DNA from: Parelaphostrongylus tenuis
Lineage: Eukaryota > Nematoda > Chromadorea > Rhabditida > Metastrongylidae
Assembly (NCBI GenBank): GCA_019055375.1
Contig: JAHQIW010004522.1
Coordinates: forward strand, 1-64,000
Direction: 5' to 3'
DNA: 64,000 nt
The position numbers and the translations under genes are program-made. This document shows positions 1-12,022 of this stretch, piece after piece. Position 1 is the first letter of the stretch; every line of letters begins with the position of its first letter. The notes below the pieces were generated by a model that saw only the letters and a program-made list of their open reading frames with translations, had not been told where the DNA came from and did not search any database.

Positions 1-472
1 TTTGTTAGAAAATGACTGCCGGCAGGGCGCCAATTCATCATGTCGCACTTTTTATTTCACAGTCAAATCCATATAATTTTGCAAATTCTCACAGGTTTAA
101 GTAAGATCAACCCATAAGGAGGTTTGAAGCAATGGCCATACATTACTGCTCATCTCTGCCTACTGCCATATCCGCGCTCCACATTTCAGCAGATATGGAA
201 TGATAGTTTATCCATTAACTTGATGTTTTACCCCACCTGCAACCACCCCAATTTCGTGTGACTATCCTTGACGTTGATAGGAAATCCGTTCAGAAAGAGT
301 TCCTTGATTCGTTAACTACTAGAGTAGATTTCCAATGGAGAAAATCTATGTTGGTCCATGAACTCAATTCTAAAGCTATAACAGGCATTTTAATTGCCTA
401 CAAAATATCAATAAGTAAAACTTGTATTCACTGAAATTCGAGCACACGGTGACAGTTGTGCTAAGAGCTTAC

Positions 473-3400
473 GTTCGATGTAGTGTGGTGAACTTGCATT
501 GATGAAATCCCAATGTGGTCCACATTTGAAGAGCTGTACATTGTTAAATAATATTAAATAAGCAACAGAAATCGTCCCTAATGCAGTGAATTTAGTGAAA
601 ACTGTTGGTGACTTGAAATTCAATAGCGGAAACATCATTACAGCCAAGAAGATTGGCACGGTTGAGCTGAAAAAACGTACACGTTTTTCATGTTCAAATT
701 TTATGTGCACATTCTTATTGAAACTATAAAAAAATATTTCTTGTTTAATTGTTTCTTATCGTGCCTTCTACTCTCAAATTGTGCAAGATATATTCTTTGG
801 TCACTACTCTCCTTGATTTTCTGATATAACTTCCATTACCCGACACATATGCACCGATTTATCTCCACTGAGTGATAACATTCCGGAAACAGTTTTTATT
901 ATATTGCTCTTTCTTTTCTTTGTGCGAGATACGTTTTTTCGTACAGGCGCTGGACATTTTTCCAATCATCTTCACCGAAAATGGCTAACTACAATTTTAA
1001 GCGAGAGTTTGCCGTGCATGTGAATATGTAGCGATAGTTACCAAACTAAATTTATTCTTATCCGAGTTGTTAGAGAAAAATGTTAGAACACTTGACAGTC
1101 TTAGATATCTTTTTTAACAAAATGCGACTTGTGCTGCTCGTTACAATTCAAGTGATAAACCATCAACCCCTAACGGACGGCTGTAGAAATCGATACGCGC
1201 AGAGCAAATTGCGCGGTTTTCGTTGTTTGATTGAGGGTTTTTTTTTCGTTTTGACAAAGAATTTTTGGAATTCTTTGCACTATTTATATAGAATAAAAAT
1301 TCTCTACTCGTTTAGATGTTTTGGTTCAGTTATACATGTCTTCTGCATGATAATATGCTGGTTTACTTCGCAATCGTACAGAATTTGGCACGCAGTCAAA
1401 TGTCAGTCAAGAAGTGCGTTGTACAAAAAGGATTATAAAGAAGACCTTCAGTTTTTGCTTTTCCATAATTTTATACAAGACCTAAGAGTAAGTCATCATC
1501 TTCATCACAGTAAGTGGAAATTCGGGAGCGATTAGTGTGACGCGAGCCGCGTGTGAAACTCAATATTCTTTTAGCTGTGACAACGCACTAAGAAGCCTTT
1601 CTGATGAACTAAGCAAATCCTTAGAACTGCTAAGATTTACGCCGTCGAATAGGTGTGGAAGCCTGAGAGCAAAGCCGTGTGTAGCGAAAGATATTCAGCT
1701 GTGCAACACAGATTCACTCTTGTTGCTACAGCTCGCAAAGAAAATTTTTCGAAAGGCAAGAACACTAGTGGAAGGCATACGCGCCGCATGTAAAATGCAA
1801 TCTTAATTTTAGTGTTGCAGCGCAATTAAAGCAAAAGCACTATAACTTTTCCGCGATTTGTTTTATTGAAGAATAGGTTAATTTTTTGAGAAAAGCTTTG
1901 CTCTTCGGAAGTTGCTTGAGTGTAAAATAACATTTTCTTTCCGTGTTACAGCCTAATTATAACTTTAAAAAATAGAAAACACTCTTCAAATTTTTGATAT
2001 TTAACTATAAAATAGATATTAAAATGTCTAGAAAGAACAAAAAATTTTTTTTTTTTTTGAATATGCTTGCTGATAGGGTGAGTACCGTCTAACATGCACT
2101 GATGAACGCGCGCTCTGCCTACACTTACTCGAGCTACTTGTTAGAATCACCTTCAGATAGACCTCTGTTACAATGTTTAGTTGTAGAAGATGTGTTGTCA
2201 AGTTACGTTCTAGCAGACAGGCGACCCAAATGCGGAATAGGGTTTGAAAATTTTGCTTATTTTTTTACAAAGACGTGATATTACCGCTGAAAAATGAAGG
2301 ATTTTGAAAGAAGTAATCACTCCTTATATCAAAAACTTGAAATTCATTGAAGATTCATCTACGATGTTCCATTCTTTATGTAACAATAAGGCACCTCTAA
2401 ATTTTACGTATAATCAACATTTACCACCTATGACGTGCAAGCGGCGGGATAACATTCATTTTTCGTTTCGCACTTACCATGTTCTACGATGACTTTTCAA
2501 AAAACCAAATATAGGACTAAAATTCTCTAGATTTTGTCTATTTAGTGACTAATGAAACTTTAGTGAATAGACATAGATGTTCCAGCCGAGCAAATGAAGA
2601 AAATTGAGCGTTAAACATAATTTTATTTTCGCTACTGCAACGCAATAAAAAGTCTTTTTCTCAAGCTGAACACATCATTGAATTGGCAGAGATTTAGCTT
2701 TCGCATAATCACCAAATGTTTAGAAGAAAACTCCTATGCGGCGAGAAATGCTTTCAAATAATCGTGTACCTCAGCTGGACACGTCGTCCCATAGAGGTTA
2801 ATCAAATGCGTGGTTTATGAAATGTGACTGGTGTTAATCAAATCGTTTGCTAAAGGGCATGCATTCGACTCTATTTAACCCAAACTTATATAGTGGGAGG
2901 TTTGCTTCTCTCAGACATTTCTGGTGCTATGCCGATGCAAAGAACATAAGGCATGAGAAGCCTTTGATTAGGCATTCAACCAAAAAGCATGTAAAGTAAG
3001 GTACGTTCGATCAATGAGTTACACCATCTGTAAGTGCATTACCTCTCCCCGCAGATATCAAGAAGGAAAGTAATCTTTACATAACAAATAATACTAACTC
3101 TCAACTGCCAAATATCTGCAAAAGTGAGACCAAAAACACTAGGTGAAGCATCAAGGTTTACCAGTGATAATGAACCAACGTCCATTTTACAATGTGCTGA
3201 AAACGTTTTGATTAAATAACGACGCTCATAAATATGGGCAATAAAAATTTGGTAAGCATGAATGAAGTAAGGACATAGATCATAAAGGAACCGACTATTA
3301 CAAATACTGGTGCTCCTATTATTAGTTGGGATATCTTGTGGATTTAGCGTGCCTGAAAAAAAGTAAGTACCCGCATAAGAAAAAATTTTTGAAAATCTTT

Positions 3401-6400
3401 CTCTTAAAGAAAATCAAATTGGAATCAGCAAGATACGACTGGAATAATCCTCGATAGTCCATGTTTGGTTCATTTCTAAGACGTTATAACACAATTTTTG
3501 TGTGCACTCTCCCGCAATTTAGGGATTTTTATTTGGGCTAATTCAGCCTAACATACAATCTCTCTGCTTCTCATGTCATCAGGTAATTTTCTCTATTAGT
3601 TAAAACGTCACATGAAATTCCCTCATCATATGATATAGCTGCACCTTCGGTATGTTGGTCATGTTTTATTCATGACAATACTACTTGTGCCATCTTGACA
3701 CATCGGTGTATGGTCGATATTCGACTGGCAGCTCTACGCCTTACGCTTTCATAAATTTGCTGAGCTATGCAATCTCGTTATTGCGTTATCGCAATTTCTG
3801 TTAGGGTTCAGTACCCCAAATCTGGGGCTGGAACAGCGACAGCAATAAACGGAGGCAAGGAGGAAAGCTACTCTGACGAGTGAATGTTAAAATCTATTGT
3901 TTATTTGAAATCGTTTCTGATTCAAATATGCGAACAGAGGTTGATGATTTCCTTCCATCATATCCGCCGCTCTCCCCCAAAAGGGATTGGCTCAGATGGA
4001 AAGTACCGTGCAACTGACGAGGCTTCAAGGGCGAAACGCGTGCACTGCACTGTATAAGTGCTTATAGAAGAACTTTTAAGCGGCTCAAAAGAAATGCATT
4101 GTCAGATTATATTGTGATGATTTCATTGTGGGTATGACATGATGTTTAATTTTTAAGAGAGGTGAGATTTGAGTCATGTCGTTTTGATGGAAACACCAGA
4201 CATGAATCGTTTCAAACTGTTATATCTCCTTATTAAACAAAATCACAAATAATCGTAATCACAACTAGAAAATGTTGTTTGAAAACGCTTTTTTGTCCTT
4301 TATATTTTAGGCCTGGAAGTACTTATCACAGGTACGGCTAATTAATCCAAAGGAGACTTACCGTAAAGAAGTATTCCGGTGAAATAGAGAAAATTTGACA
4401 TCAGCACCCAGTAGGCCAGCACAGCACCAGTAAGAACAAGAACGGAGAATGACACTGCTAGGATTCTACCACGCTGCCCGAACAATGAACCACAGATATC
4501 CGAAAGCTCATACAGAGTTGGCTCTGCCCCACCTGAGCGACCAAAAATCAGATTATTACAATTAGGTATGTGTTAAAGCACGTAGTTTTAGCACGAAGAG
4601 GACATTGGATACAGACGCTGTACAGTATGTACATTCTGTCTACTGACTAGATCTTGACTTCTGTCAGTCAGCGCATCATTCCTTCGCTGTGAGTAGAAGA
4701 TATGTTTAGAAGCTTCCCCACTTTGCAAAACCAGACGTCTGCCATGGTAAAGACTAGGTGACGGTATGTTAGAGATTGCTCAATTTGATGGAAATTCTGC
4801 TAGACCTTCAATCAACGAGGTTTATCAATCAAGCCAGATCCTCAAGTAGCACGTCCTAATACGAGCAACTCTCTAGATAACACATGCAAAACAGCAGCAT
4901 ATTCAGGCAGGCACTGTGAGATGTCTGACCAGAAAATTAAGAATGGGAGCCTTTATTCAAATAGAACACGTTGGTCTTTCTCTTCATTGCCTTACTGCTA
5001 AAAAACGTTGTTTATGCCTATCGATCCCTAAAAGGTTGCTTCAATGCCTTTTTTGGCTTTTTCGCCAGACAGAGCTTTTCACTGAAAATTTCATAATTAC
5101 CTGACAGCTTGAAAACGACAATCTTTATATCATACTTGTTTTGAAAAGTCTTCTCTGATGACGCTATAGCAATCACGACGAGAATTGTGCGCTTCAAACT
5201 CGGGAATCATTTTTTTGACGAAAGCCTGTGCGTGGCTTCCCACCGTACCTTAGGTATTAATTTTGTTTCTTTCTGATAGGACACATTTTGACAGTTTTGA
5301 ATCTAAGTTCAGATTTTGGATAGATCCTTTCTGTGAGATCGAAGAAGGACTGGGTTTTGCACTCAAAGCAGTTAGTCCGTTTAGTGAACGTCATGCCGAG
5401 TTTAACTGACAATATGAAGTGAAAGTAGAAGCTAATATCTATGAGACAGTAGAGCAAAGTGTTTCCTGCAACTGCATGAGACTGGAGAACTTTTCCAGAA
5501 TGGCGAGAAATTGGAGAATATCATGTCCTATTAGGATAAAAAGTGGAGTAGCTGTGCGTAACACAATCCATGAAAGCACGGCTTTTTTATTTATTTAGGA
5601 ATTTTCTGTTTACTTCAATTAAGTTTAAAATTTTCTCTTTATTTCACCGCTTTTATAGGTCTCGGTCAAAACAATGATAATCTGACAATATGATAACATG
5701 TTTTGAGCCTTTTATGAGCTCTGGTGTGGTGCTCACGCAGTCGTAGTCAGGCCTGTTTCGCTTTTCCAGGCTCATCATCAAAACGATGTCTTCCAGTTCA
5801 GCCGATCCCCTGCAATAGAATATACCCCTACTTATAAAAGGAATCTAGGTCGAATAACGAATTATAGCAACTCAGGTGATAGAACTCCGCGACATTTCAG
5901 TGACTAACAGTCGAGCTCGTGGCTAGTAAAGTGAATCATACAGTTCAATCATACAGCTAATCTTGAAACATGTTATCAACTCATCAGATTATTATTATTA
6001 TTTTATGCGAGGTCTGAAAAATCAGTCAAATGAAGAGGTATGACTCATTTTACCAGCCACAAGCTCGACTGCTGGCCATTGCAATGTCGGAGGATTTTAT
6101 CACCTGACCTGTGTGTGATTTCTCAATGGGCGTCGATGTTTTATGAGTAGGAGTATATGTTTCTACAGGGAAGCGGCTGAATCTGTCGGCACAGCACTAC
6201 TATTGAGCCTGGGAAGGCGAAATAGGTGTGTCTAGTATTGTACAGGTGTCACACCGGACCTCATGGAAGGCTCAAAACATGTTATCATATTATCAGTTTA
6301 GAAATTTCTTTAGATATCCTGATACAAGACGAAATTCCACACATCTCCACAAGCTTTTGCAAATCTGCAGCAAAGTTTTCAAATCGCCAAAATCAATACT

Positions 6401-9391
6401 GTCAAGTGGCTCGTTTGTGATTAGTGGGAAGCTATCACTAACCTCGCTGAAAGAGCATAAAGCAACCGAGTGTAAAATATTTTTCCATTTTAAGTTGTAC
6501 AGCGTACTAAGAGTTTCTACAAGCGCCGAACAGTTTTAAGTTGTCATAAGCCAAGCAATAGAGATTGCCTAAAGTCTGAGAGAAATGTTTTTATCAGCGA
6601 AGTAAGCTCGGTAACGAAAGAGTCAAAGCATCGAATTTTGAAAAACTGTTCGATACTTCAATAGTTCAGTGGTCAGAACTTTATGCTGTTTGTGATCAAC
6701 AGTTTGTTGTGAAGTTGCGCCCTCTAGACATTGAACGCACTATGGTAGAAGAAGGACGATTTAGACAACAGTTGTGGGACTTTCGTTATATAGAAAACAT
6801 ATAGGAGCGGATGAGACCACTTTTGGTTCTCAAAATGAACTTGTTCTCGAACATGCATTACTCGCTGCATAAAAAAGTGTTACTCCATAATTGCATTTCG
6901 AATTATCTGTGATTAAAAGGCTATTATAATTTTTAGTAAAGTGAAAGTATCCTTTACCTAGCTTATTCTTGCTCGAAATTACCAAATACGCTGTATATGA
7001 TGTAATCAATCCCATGACCAACAGTAGGAATAAGCCAAAACCGAATCCAGCCTAGAACACTCCTAAGTTCAATGACATGTTATCACACCTTGTCAGTTTG
7101 CTGAGAAAGCTTCAGAAATCAAAAATGGAGCAATAGAAGATTGTGGATTTTTGAAAACACTGCTAAGAAATACCTCAATACTTTACTCATTATTTGCTAC
7201 TTCATTCCTATGTACATACCTTGATCGGTCAATTTTTCCTTTCAAATACTAGCAGTTCGCAGTCAAAAACGTTCATAATTTTCACAGACACTATTTACCT
7301 AGGGGCTTGTAAAGTAGTGGTTTGAGGTGATCTGCAGTTCACATGTGGTTGGCTAGCGCGGCCTCGACTTCTTAACGCTTCCATTTTCTCGTAGTTAGTA
7401 ACATTTTAACAGACTTATTGGTGAGTATAGTAGTACTCGCACATCAGCAGGATATCACAAGCTTGCATAAACCAAATTTATCCGAGAGCACATAAAGAAG
7501 CGACCCTTTTTCACTGGACAAGAACTTTTCATGAGTGTGCCAGCAATCTTTCAAAAGCTTAATCTCTGGCTGCCGCACAACGTGACCGTTTCTTGAAAAG
7601 TTTTTATAACGCTGTAGTAGAAAGGAAACATTTGTGCAGTACACACGCATATTTCTCACAGGACAGAACTCCTTCCTCAAAATACATGTAATCAATCGAT
7701 GGCGGAAGTTCCGTCTATTCCAACGCCGTTCTTATTTTCTGGAGAGACTGTTTTCACTGCAGTGTAACAAAGAAAATAAGATTGAATTTTAAATAAGCGG
7801 AGCATTTCTTTCTCGGTTATTTTGTTTGTTGGATATGTGCTGAGCGTGGCCCAATACGCCAATTCGCGACTGACCGGTCGATCGCGCTGGTGAGTTACAC
7901 ATGTGGCGAGCATTTGTTATTTAATTTGCAATTTTTTTCCGTTGCGAAAGCAACTCCAGATAAAACTCTTGTCTCATGTTGCAAGATTCCTCTACATGCT
8001 CATATGCTTGTCGCGCCTCCAGCGGCACAATATTAGAGGCGCTCGGCGGGTGTGAAACATGATTTTCTTTTGAATGCTACAGTGATGTAAAAAGGATACC
8101 CAAAAAGCGATCATGTGGCGCAGTAGCTCGAGATTTGAGTTTTCGAATGATTACTAATGCATTTGTGAAAATATCTTGTCCAGCAGAAAGGGTCGTTTCT
8201 TATTTGTTCCCAGATAATATAAATAACCCGAAAGTACTCGGTGAAGCTGAATGCAAGGCTCATTTGGTGGAGATTTGGGCGCACTAGTAGAATTATTGCA
8301 CTATTTAGAGAAGATTTCGACCTGTAGGTGCGGTATTTATCAGTAAGGCTAGGGACTCAAGTGGCTCTATTATCCATGAATAATTCTGCATAACCATTCA
8401 ATCATACGCTGAAGAAAATATATTCTGTCACTTCGACGCACTCTTACCTGATACAAGCCCCATGGTATGGTCAATATCGATACTCCCATCATCGCATTCC
8501 AGATTGAGAATCTAAAAGTGCACATATTATTACATATAGTTGATTTGCTCAGTACATGAACAGCTGGCTTTGGCGAACTGTGCGCGCTTCAACATTTATA
8601 AAAATAATTATGAATATTCACATCCTTCAGCACGAGTTGGCTAGATTTTTACCTGATGAGTCAGTTTCCTTCTTTCAAAGTTCCAAAGTTGACTATGCCA
8701 AAGCTTCGTTCTTGTCTGATAGTCATTATTTGAGCCACGCATGTCAGTGGTCTGTCAATGAGGGCTGACTTATAGAGCCCGATACACGTGTTTCGATCCT
8801 GCGATCTCGTCAGTCGGGCAGTTACCCTTTCTCGTCTTTTGCTAATCTCTGTGGGTGCTCCAGTCCCCACAATAAGAGTTAGCGACGACGTAAGTTTTAC
8901 ACTCTATGTTCAGTGAAGAACTCACCAAACACAGAGTTTTGTACACTCGAATGCTCGTGGCTAGTATATTTAATATAACATATCTTTCATTTCGAGTGTC
9001 TTCGTGTGTTTCGAGTGGTGAGTTTTTTACTGGACATAGAGTGTAAATCGTACGTCGTCGCTAACTCTTATTGTGGGAACTGGAGCACCCACAGAGATTA
9101 GCAAAAGACAAGAAAGGGTAACTGCCCGACTGACGAGATCGCAAGATCGAAACACGTGTATCGGGCTCTATAAGTCAGCCCTCATTGACAGACCACTGAC
9201 ATGCGTGGCTCAAATAATGATTATCAGGCATATTGAAATTTGAGCTGTGGTCTTCGTTCTTGTGTCATTACATCATTGTAGCCAGCCCTCTTTATAAAAG
9301 GGAAATCAAAGCCACTAGGTAAACACCCTTACATGGTTACGATGCTGCTTTGCACTTCAGCCTTGTATGATAGTGATTGATAAGTTAACGG
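473..9391 (-). CDS. SLC38A9-like lysosomal amino-acid transporter, 3' end beyond window
   Basis: Six exons join in frame on the minus strand: 9391-9333, 8511-8448, 7051-6958, 4532-4362, 3352-3106 and 666-473, all with GT/AG boundaries and matching phases. The product resembles SLC38A9, the AAAP-family transporter that exports amino acids from lysosomes and signals arginine to mTORC1 (family knowledge). Visible landmarks: TM1 signature SIWNAMMGVSILTIPWG; next segment GLITSYTAYLV; AYWVLMSNFLYFTG at the third segment; a lumenal loop of about 80 residues with one NRS glycosylation sequon and three cysteines; then STVPIFLAVMMFPLLNFKSP and KFTALGTISVAYL. About 276 residues are present. The C-terminal half of the transporter, after the donor at 472, is outside the window. 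The first listed exon may not be the true start. Introns are long and full of repeats. The family call is firm; orthology to SLC38A9 rather than another SLC38 member is likely, from the WNAMMG and YWVLMSNFL motifs. Confidence 0.85.
667..3105. other. Long repeat-bearing intron of the SLC38A9-like gene
   Basis: This is the intron before the last visible transporter exon. I find no coding exon in it. It contains one copy of the dispersed repeat R1 (about 1170-2690). Open frames inside it, such as those at 1080-1535 and 1537-1806, have low-complexity, AT-driven composition and no family resemblance. Confidence 0.6.
1170..2690. repeat. Dispersed repeat R1, copy 1
   Basis: The segment matches 37,645-38,880 collinearly in three blocks: 1170-1360 with 37,645-37,840, 2180-2350 with 38,360-38,530, and 2540-2690 with 38,760-38,880. 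The blocks share phrases such as ATGTTTAGTTGTA and CCGAGCAAATGAAG. It is probably an old non-autonomous transposon. No terminal repeats or coding capacity are recognised. Confidence 0.6.
5742..5782 (-). ncRNA. Degenerate hammerhead-ribozyme relic in left arm of FB3 copy 1
   Basis: Read on the minus strand: core AUGAUGA (5778-5772; consensus CUGANGA, so C3 is A), stem II GCCU/AAGC with one mismatch, GAAA at 5759-5756, stem III CAGG/CCUG without a loop, then GAC where a cleavable NUH triplet is expected. Stem I is weak. The U-to-A change at the cleavage triplet predicts inactivity. It is called mainly because the opposite arm and the 16.1-kb copy have the same layout. Confidence 0.4.
6196..6236 (+). 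ncRNA. Hammerhead-ribozyme relic in right arm of FB3 copy 1
   Basis: In order: stem I ACUA (6196-6199) pairing with UAGU (6233-6236); core CUAUUGA (6200-6206; consensus CUGANGA, two changes); perfect stem II GCCU/AGGC (6207-6210 and 6215-6218) with loop GGGA; GAAA (6219-6222); a decayed stem III; and GUC just before the stem I 3' strand. The core changes suggest it no longer cleaves. Confidence 0.55.
7515..8200. repeat. Dispersed repeat R2, copy 1
   Basis: Similar in order to 13,315-13,800 and in part to 16,400-16,720. Shared phrases include TGGACAAGAA[CT]TTTTCAT, TATAACGCTG and GCTCGGCGG. It is diverged, lies in the SLC38A9-like intron, and has no recognised coding capacity. Confidence 0.5.
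8716..9251. mobile_element. Palindromic element FB1, copy 1, with 12-bp flanking duplication
   Basis: Two arms of roughly 200 bp (about 8720-8940 and 9015-9230) are inverted copies. The left arm reads ATTTGAGCCACGCATGTCAG... and the right arm ends ...CATGCGTGGCTCAAAT. The element is flanked by the perfect 12-bp direct repeat CTTCGTTCTTGT at 8704-8715 and 9252-9263, which looks like a target-site duplication. A close second copy is at 51,001-51,476. It lies between two SLC38A9-like exons. Open frames across it are by-products of the palindrome. Confidence 0.75.
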
Positions 9392-9829
9392 CTGTGTTGA
9401 ATCGGTCGATGTGAAGGTAATAGCACACATTCCATGTATCGTCTGTGGCTAAAATGTGCTCATTTTGAATGTATACATTTATTGGTAAGCTAACATGAGG
9501 TTCATAGAAAAATTTGATTCGGTCGAAGTTCCGACGCCTTCGCTTTCCTCAAATCCGAATTAATTCGAGTCGATTCTCTAAAGTTGTATATTTTTTCAGG
9601 ACATAGGAGCTGAAATATTAAGAGATCAAAGCTCTTATAAACCTCATGTTAGCATATCGATGAAAATGACTAGTCATGCCGAAATTAAAGCGAAGTTGAC
9701 TTTCAAACTACTTATTCGTTCAGCTTCTTTTCTTCTTGTCAACATTCTGAACTTTTATCCTACTATGGACAGGATTAAATTCTCATATAAACAAAAATAA
9801 TTTATAGAGTATCAATAATCAATCGGAAT

Positions 9830-9960
9830 TCAATTATTTGACTGCCTCTTGCCGTGGTATGATTTTACAATAAGCCCAATAATGTAGAGTGGTGTACAAA
9901 AACATCTACGTTAGCCGGGATTTTAGAGAGTACTTTAACACCATCAAAGTTTCGAAAATG
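9830..9960 (-). mobile_element. tRNA-derived SINE family 3, degenerate copy
   Basis: Shares the 3' body with 45,772-45,960 and 57,600-57,770, including CGGAATT...TTGACTGC, GTGGTATGAT and AATGTAGAGTG. Here the tRNA-like head has decayed to GTTAGCCGGGATTTTAG, and no intact box B remains. Confidence 0.45.
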
Positions 9961-10669
9961 AGTTCTCAAATGGTGCTGCGAAATGGTGGCTGTCTGGTAT
10001 AATGGATTATGACTATTTATCGAGACTGAGATTTGTTTATTGGGCCAAGAAAGGCTCAAAATCACTGCGTTCTATCAACACCCGCTCCTTTACTAGTTGT
10101 CGACAACCCGACATTTCGATAGTTTTACTTTGACAGCTGTAAGTGATTCTTGGTTGTCAAAGTACTTGAGGATTCAAAAATATGTAGAGTAATAGAAGAA
10201 ACTTTCACTTCCATTTTTAAAAGATGAACATAATTTTTCAAGATAACCCTGCCACTTTAGCTGTTTGGAAGCAAAACAATGAAGCATGGGCACCAAAATC
10301 CAAATTAGCCATCAGTGATACATTCGGATACATCATCACATGCCTCCGGATAGAATTTCGTTTGTTCAATTGAGGTGTTTTACATGTGAGTAGGGACGGT
10401 CATTGTTACGATAATATCAAACCGACTGCCAATCTATTAGAGTGCTCCACAGTCAGTGTCGGTGTTAGGTGGCTCCCGATTCGTCACTGTTTTCCCATTG
10501 TCATTTGCTGATGATGACATCTCAGAAGATGCCGTTTCAACCTAATGATGACACATGAGGATTGGAAAATATAGGATCTACAGTTCTTTTTCTCTGATTA
10601 CAGCGATATCATATATTCTTTGAAAGTTTAGTGGAAAAAATTCTAATCACAATGTTTGATTTTTCCGAA

Positions 10670-11240
10670 AGAGAATGCTTTAAGCTTAAACGGGGTTGAT
10701 ATGCCAGGGTCATACACCGGTGTTTCGGAGGTTCCTCCTCCTCGTCAGTGACCTCCGCCCCACATTCAGCCCTGCATTGAAGCAAGGAGGGAGGCGTATG
10801 TGGTGATGGCACAGTGTACAATGACACTGGTCCATCACCACCTTCCGAAACACCGGTGTAGGACCCTGACGTATCAACCCCGTTTAAGATTAAAGCATTC
10901 TTTTTTGGAATTATATTGAGTGTTTTTTTCGGGGTTTCAAAAACAGTCGATCGTTTGAATTAGTTTTGATCTAACAGCAAAATTCTATCGACTGAGAGGT
11001 GGTGATGGACCAGTGTCATTGTACACTGTGCCATCACCACATACGCCTTCCCCCTTGCTTCAATGCAGGGCTGAATGTGGGGCGGGGGTCACTGGCGAGG
11101 AGGACGAACCTCCGAAACACCGGTGTATGACCCTGGCGTATAAACCCCGTTTAAGCTTAAAGCATTCTTTTTTGGAATTATACTGAATGTTTTTTTCGGG
11201 GTTTCAAAAACAGTCGATCTTTTGAATTTGTTTGATTTTT
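10670..11240. mobile_element. Foldback element FB2 with direct and inverted repeats
   Basis: 10,672-10,835 is inverted against 10,990-11,166 (CACCGGTGTTTCGGAGG on the left, CCTCCGAAACACCGGTG on the right; both contain a palindromic CACCGGTG core). In addition, 10,836-10,960 is repeated directly at 11,113-11,240, including TTAAAGCATTCTTTTTTGGA and TTTCAAAAACAGTCGATC. This indicates a tandem or nested inverted duplication. The high identity between arms implies a young event or gene conversion. No coding frame is recognised. Confidence 0.65.
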
Positions 11241-11967
11241 ATCTACTCAATATATATTTTTTATGACAAGGTACGATGTTGAGTGCAACCACAAAGATGT
11301 GGAGATATAAACAAAACTTTGAGCACAGGTGTGCTTTGAGCTCACAATCGTGCGTACGGGGCTTCATATGCTCTACACCAAGTCTGTGCCTTACTTTTCT
11401 CTTTGCTTGCTTTTTGCTACACCGGTATCGGCAGAATTCAGCGACAATGATCTGGGAATTGACTAATGAACCAACCTCGTTTACGAGTGATTGCTGATAG
11501 CACCGGTAAAGCAGAATATCATTGAGAAAGATAAAACAATGATCTCGGTTGGTATGAAGGGAACTAGATGAGCCTCAGCAAAGGTAATCGGGGTTTGAAG
11601 CCCAACTAAAGCTTCGAGATTCCACATATATCTGCATTCCTGTGGTTGTGCTCCCAATCATTTTTGTGCTTTTTATTATGCTTAACAATATTGATATAAT
11701 TGGATCTCAAATAACGACGAAGTTGCTAGAATAAAGGCCAGGCTTAAAGGTCATCTAAGCTGAACCGACGTGCACAGTTAACACCATTATCCCCAACTGA
11801 TGACTGAACAAGGCATCAACAAATGCATCATTATTTTTAGATTAAATTGTTTAAAAAGAGAACTGTTCCTGGGCCTATGAATTGGTCTCTTAGTTCATGT
11901 GCCGTGATTCATTACCTGTGTATCAAAATTAGTTGAGAAAATAGGAAATATTGAAGCATAAACTTAC

Positions 11968-12022
11968 AACATTGCCACTTGATAAACCGTGCTCCATGAG
12001 GGACGCTATATGAGAATGAATC
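11968..12022 (-). other. Possible upstream exon of the SLC38A9-like gene
   Basis: A 55-nt segment has an AG acceptor (12,024-12,023) and a strong donor GTAAGT (11,967). Two reading frames are open. The frame that joins the 9391 exon in phase 0 gives IHSHIASLMEHGLSSGNV; the other gives a Y-S-V-P-H-G run that loosely resembles the pre-TM1 region of SLC38A9. The N-terminal cytosolic part of this family is poorly conserved, so the assignment is tentative. Confidence 0.28.

Larger units (their letters stand above)
5655..6305. mobile_element. Foldback element FB3, copy 1 (hammerhead-bearing)
   Basis: The ends are inverted copies of each other: left AACATGTTTTGAGCC near 5695 and right GGCTCAAAACATGTT near 6270, next to ATTATCAG-type tips. 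Internal blocks are also inverted: CAGGTGATA...CAGTCGAGCT near 5870-5930 against AGCTCGACTG...TATCACCTG near 6060-6110. Each arm carries a hammerhead-like fold pointing outward, at about 5742-5782 (minus) and 6196-6236 (plus). It lies in an intron of the SLC38A9-like gene. No ORF is recognised, so it is non-autonomous. Confidence 0.65.

Noticed and set aside
1080..1806. Two long plus-strand open frames
   Set aside because: They lie inside repeat R1, whose second copy near 37.7 kb does not keep the frames; composition is AT-driven.
8556..8870. Overlapping open frames on both strands
   Set aside because: They run across the FB1 palindrome; the near-identical copy at 51 kb gives matching frames (51,115-51,442), so they reflect repeat structure and not genes.
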